Shown: positions 61,159 to 64,000 of the stretch, in pieces
How the letters are laid out: every line of letters begins with the position of its first letter
Numbering within the stretch: position 1 is the first letter of the stretch
Assembly (NCBI GenBank): GCA_044336205.1
Contig: CP172318.1
Location: forward strand, 682,001 to 746,000
Direction: 5' to 3'
From: Ruoffia sp044336205
GTDB lineage: Bacteria; Bacillota; Bacilli; Lactobacillales; Aerococcaceae
Length of the DNA: 64,000 bases
The notes under the pieces: generated by a model
Database searches by the model: none
The model's input: the letters and a program-made list of their open reading frames with translations, nothing else
Told to the model about the DNA's origin: nothing
Translations under genes and position numbers: made by a program

Positions 61159-62687
61159 TGAGCAAAGTTCCTTATGCCTTAATTATCTTAGACGGATTCG
61201 CGATTCGTGATGAAGTCAGAGGTAATGCGGTAAAAGCAGCAAACAAACCAAATTTTGACCGTTATTGGAATGAGTATCCACATAACCAACTAAAAGCATC
61301 TGGACAAGACGTGGGTCTACCAGATGGTCAAATGGGAAACTCAGAAGTAGGACATTTAAACATTGGTGCGGGACGTATTGTTTACCAATCATTAACTCGC
61401 ATCAATTTAGCAATTGAAGATGGAAGCTTCTTTGAGATTCCTGAATTAGTTAAGGCAGTAGAATTAGCTAAAGAAAAGGGTAGTGCCCTTCACTTAATGG
61501 GATTACTTTCTGACGGTGGCGTACACTCTCACTATGAGCATCTTATTGCCTTAGTTAAACTAGCTAAGCAACACGGCTTAGAAAAAGTTTACGTTCATGG
61601 ATTCTTAGATGGACGTGACGTTGGACCTAGAACTGCTTTGACTTATATTGAAGATGCTGGGAAGGCTTTTGAAGAGATTGGTGTGGGACAATTCGCAACG
61701 ATTTCAGGTCGTTATTATGCAATGGACCGTGATAACCGTTGGGACCGTGTGAAGATTGCTTATGATGCAATGGTTCACGGAGAAGGTCGTACAGCAACTT
61801 CTGTAACAGAAGGTGTTGAACGTTCATACGCTGAAGAAGTTAATGATGAATTTGTTGTGCCGTTTGTTATTCAAGATGAGAATAAACAAGCTGTAGCAAC
61901 AATTAACGATAACGATTCAATTGTATTCTTCAACTTCAGACCAGACCGTGCGATTCAATTAGCTACTGCTTTGTCTAATCCTGGATTTAACGATTTCGAT
62001 CGTGGAGAGATTCCAAAAGATAACTACATGGTATCATTCACACCATATAGTGATACAGTATTAGCAGAGGTAGCTTTCAAGAAAGAAGACCTTGTGAATA
62101 CTGTTGGAGAGGTCATCTCTAAAGCTGGTAAGACTCAATTAAGAATTGCTGAAACTGAGAAATATCCACATGTAACTTTCTTTATGAGTGGTGGACGTCA
62201 TAATGAATTTGACGGTGAAGAGCGAATCTTAATTCCATCACCTAAAGTTGCGACTTATGACCTAAAACCAGAAATGTCTGCTTATGAAGTGAAAGAAGCG
62301 TTAGTGGATAAGATTAATGAAGATACCATTGATGCAATCATCTTAAACTTTGCAAACCCTGATATGGTTGGTCATAGTGGTATGTTAGAACCAACAGTTA
62401 AAGCGATTGAAGCAGTAGATGAGTGTTTAGGAGAAGTTGTTGATCTAATCCTATCTAAAGGTGGAGCAGCTATTATTACCGCTGACCATGGTAACTCAGA
62501 TGAAGTGGTTGATTTAGATGGGAAACCAATGACAGCTCATACAACTAATCCAGTACCTGTTATTGTAACTAAGAAGGATGTTGAGTTACGAGATGGTGGA
62601 CGATTAGCAGATTTAGCACCTACATTACTAGATTTACTAGGTGTTGAGAAGCCTGAAGATATGACAGGTGAAAGCTTAATTAAATAG
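61158..62687 (+). CDS. gpmI: 2,3-bisphosphoglycerate-independent phosphoglycerate mutase
   Basis: Manganese-dependent interconversion of 3- and 2-phosphoglycerate. The 509 residues show the alkaline-phosphatase-type metal sites: LIILDGFAIRDE, the catalytic serine in GQMGNSEVGHLNIGAGR, HLMGLLSDGGVHSH, DGRDVGPRTAL, NFANPDMVGHSG and TADHGNSDEV. GGAGG lies just ahead. Its place between tpiA and eno matches Bacillus; many lactic bacteria use the GpmA type instead. Confidence 0.97.
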   Translation: MSKVPYALIILDGFAIRDEVRGNAVKAANKPNFDRYWNEYPHNQLKASGQDVGLPDGQMGNSEVGHLNIGAGRIVYQSLTRINLAIEDGSFFEIPELVKAVELAKEKGSALHLMGLLSDGGVHSHYEHLIALVKLAKQHGLEKVYVHGFLDGRDVGPRTALTYIEDAGKAFEEIGVGQFATISGRYYAMDRDNRWDRVKIAYDAMVHGEGRTATSVTEGVERSYAEEVNDEFVVPFVIQDENKQAVATINDNDSIVFFNFRPDRAIQLATALSNPGFNDFDRGEIPKDNYMVSFTPYSDTVLAEVAFKKEDLVNTVGEVISKAGKTQLRIAETEKYPHVTFFMSGGRHNEFDGEERILIPSPKVATYDLKPEMSAYEVKEALVDKINEDTIDAIILNFANPDMVGHSGMLEPTVKAIEAVDECLGEVVDLILSKGGAAIITADHGNSDEVVDLDGKPMTAHTTNPVPVIVTKKDVELRDGGRLADLAPTLLDLLGVEKPEDMTGESLIK

Positions 62688-62788
62688 TCTAATTATGCCA
62701 ATATCTTTTGCTTTTTAGACGAATAATTTATACAATAGATATGTAAGCTCTAAACGAAGGGCTAGCAAACTAAAGGAGAGAAACAAAT

Positions 62789-64000
62789 ATGCCATTTATT
62801 ACAGATGTATATGCAAGAGAAGTACTAGATTCACGTGGTAACCCAACTATTGAGGTTGAAGTTTACACAGAGAGTGGAGCTTTTGGGCGCGGTATTGTTC
62901 CATCAGGAGCTTCAACAGGTGAACACGAAGCTGTTGAATTACGTGATGGGGATAAAGACCGTTACTTAGGTAAAGGTGTTACTAAAGCAGTTGATAATGT
63001 TAATAACGTTATTGCAGAAGCTATTCTAGGATATGATGTATTACAACAATTAGCAATCGATAAATTAATGATTGAATTAGATGGTACTCCAAACAAAGGT
63101 AAATTAGGAGCGAATGCTATCTTAGGTGTAGCTATCGCTGTAGCTCGTGCTGCTGCTGATTACTTAAACATTCCACTTTACCAATACTTAGGTGGATTTA
63201 ACAGTAAATTATTACCAACACCAATGATGAATATTATTAACGGTGGATCTCACTCAGATGCTCCAATCGCATTCCAAGAGTTCATGATCTTACCTACTGG
63301 TGCTGAAACATTCAAAGAATCATTACGTTGGGGAGCTGAAATCTTCCACGCACTTAAATCAATCTTAAGCGAACGTGGTTTAGAAACTTCAGTTGGTGAT
63401 GAGGGTGGATTCGCACCGCGTTTTGAAAATACTGAAGACGGTGTAGAAACAATCCTTGAAGCTATCAAAAAAGCTGGTTTAGAACCAGGTAAAGACGTAT
63501 ACTTAGGATTTGACTGTGCTTCATCTGAATTCTACGAAGATGGTGTATACAACTACGCTAAGTTCGAAGGTGAAGGCGGAGCTAAGCGCACTGCAGAAGA
63601 ACAAGTTGACTACTTAGAAGAATTAGTTAACAAATACCCAATCATCTCAATCGAAGATGGTATGGATGAAAACGACTGGGACGGATGGAAATTACTTACT
63701 GACCGTTTAGGAGACAAAGTTCAATTAGTAGGTGACGACTTATTCGTAACTAACACTGAAGTATTAAAACGTGGTATCGACGAAAAAGTTGGTAACTCAA
63801 TCTTAATTAAAGTTAACCAAATTGGTACTTTAACTGAAACATTTGAAGCTATCGAAATGGCTAAAGAAGCAGGATATACTGCTGTAATTTCTCACCGTTC
63901 TGGAGAGACTGAAGATACAACTATCTCTGATATTGCTGTTGCAACAAATGCTGGTCAAATTAAGACAGGTTCATTATCAAGAACTGACCGTATTGCTAAA
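62789..64000 (+). CDS. eno: Enolase, 3' end outside the window
   Basis: Dehydrates 2-phosphoglycerate to PEP. ATG at 62789 with AAAGGAGAG ahead; 404 codons are present and the frame is open at the window end, so about 30 residues are missing. Visible are FITDVYAREVLDSRGNPTIE, PSGASTGEHEAVELRD, the metal/active-site GDEGGFAP, IEDGMDENDWDGW, LVGDDLFVTN and SHRSGETEDT. The sequence reads cleanly without a frameshift. Confidence 0.97.
   Translation, partial: MPFITDVYAREVLDSRGNPTIEVEVYTESGAFGRGIVPSGASTGEHEAVELRDGDKDRYLGKGVTKAVDNVNNVIAEAILGYDVLQQLAIDKLMIELDGTPNKGKLGANAILGVAIAVARAAADYLNIPLYQYLGGFNSKLLPTPMMNIINGGSHSDAPIAFQEFMILPTGAETFKESLRWGAEIFHALKSILSERGLETSVGDEGGFAPRFENTEDGVETILEAIKKAGLEPGKDVYLGFDCASSEFYEDGVYNYAKFEGEGGAKRTAEEQVDYLEELVNKYPIISIEDGMDENDWDGWKLLTDRLGDKVQLVGDDLFVTNTEVLKRGIDEKVGNSILIKVNQIGTLTETFEAIEMAKEAGYTAVISHRSGETEDTTISDIAVATNAGQIKTGSLSRTDRIAK

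Overview
The window reads as the chromosome of a low-GC Gram-positive coccus-type Firmicute, most likely Lactobacillales (possibly Aerococcaceae or a near relative). This is inferred from gene neighbourhoods and signals, not from a database match: dnaB-dnaI, the yjbH/K/M/N/O block, the yqeG-yqeH-yhbY-nadD-yqeK-rsfS-yqeM block, ylbM-ylbN-rpmF, cggR-gapA-pgk-tpiA-gpmI-eno, a threonyl T-box, a TPP riboswitch, an L20 leader and a CtsR-type box at clpP. Nearly everything is core housekeeping. No prophage, insertion sequence, CRISPR array or rRNA/tRNA gene is visible; a tmRNA gene is present.

Layout. 1-2.7 kb: tail of an M42 aminopeptidase, ytpR, a short basic disordered protein in the place where relatives carry the SftA DNA translocase, and murC. 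2.8-10.3 kb: polA (frameshifted), mutM, coaE, nrdR, dnaB, dnaI and a small membrane protein. 10.4-12.7 kb: T-box and thrS. 12.8-17.2 kb: an orphan membrane protein, the fetAB-type ABC transporter (permease frameshifted), alanine dehydrogenase and an NRDE protein. 17.2-20.5 kb: tmRNA, TPP riboswitch and thiMED salvage genes. 20.6-21.4 kb: a 41-bp tandem repeat array. 21.4-24 kb: a D,D-carboxypeptidase and an O-antigen-ligase-like membrane protein. 24-25.4 kb: infC-rpmI-rplT under an L20 leader. 25.5-29 kb: a heterodimeric ABC exporter. 29-33.4 kb: pheA-tyrA behind a candidate attenuator, then an isoleucine-rich leader peptide with terminator ahead of a BASS-family transporter and an HcxA-like 2-oxoacid reductase. 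33.5-39.4 kb: spxH, CYTH protein, relQ, NAD kinase, a thioredoxin-like lipoprotein, a pseudouridine synthase and mgtE. 39.5-45.8 kb: GNAT, M42 peptidase, a DivIVA-like coiled coil, prfC and ptsHI. 46-49 kb: birA, a second 41-bp array and a diacylglycerol glucosyltransferase (frameshifted). 49-56 kb: ykuJ, the ribosome-assembly/NAD block, tmcAL, yceD and rpmF. 56-64 kb: clpP and the glycolytic operon running off the end inside eno.

How it fits together: replication start and repair genes (dnaB, dnaI, polA, mutM), translation and ribosome maturation (thrS, infC, rpmI, rplT, yqeH, yhbY, rsfS, prfC, rpmF), redox and stress control (spxH, relQ, clpP, tmRNA) and lower glycolysis with ptsHI as the energy and carbon core.

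The observations most worth a second look are: (1) a 17-residue leader peptide with five consecutive Ile codons, followed by competing hairpins and a terminator, in front of a transporter plus 2-oxoacid reductase pair; (2) two distant intergenic arrays of exactly 41-bp repeats that share one AATAT-8 nt-ATATTTCTCGA core in the same phase; (3) an apparent AUU start codon for rsfS; (4) three genes broken by single-base indels in or beside short A runs, which may be assembly errors; and (5) the apparent loss of the SftA motor domain.
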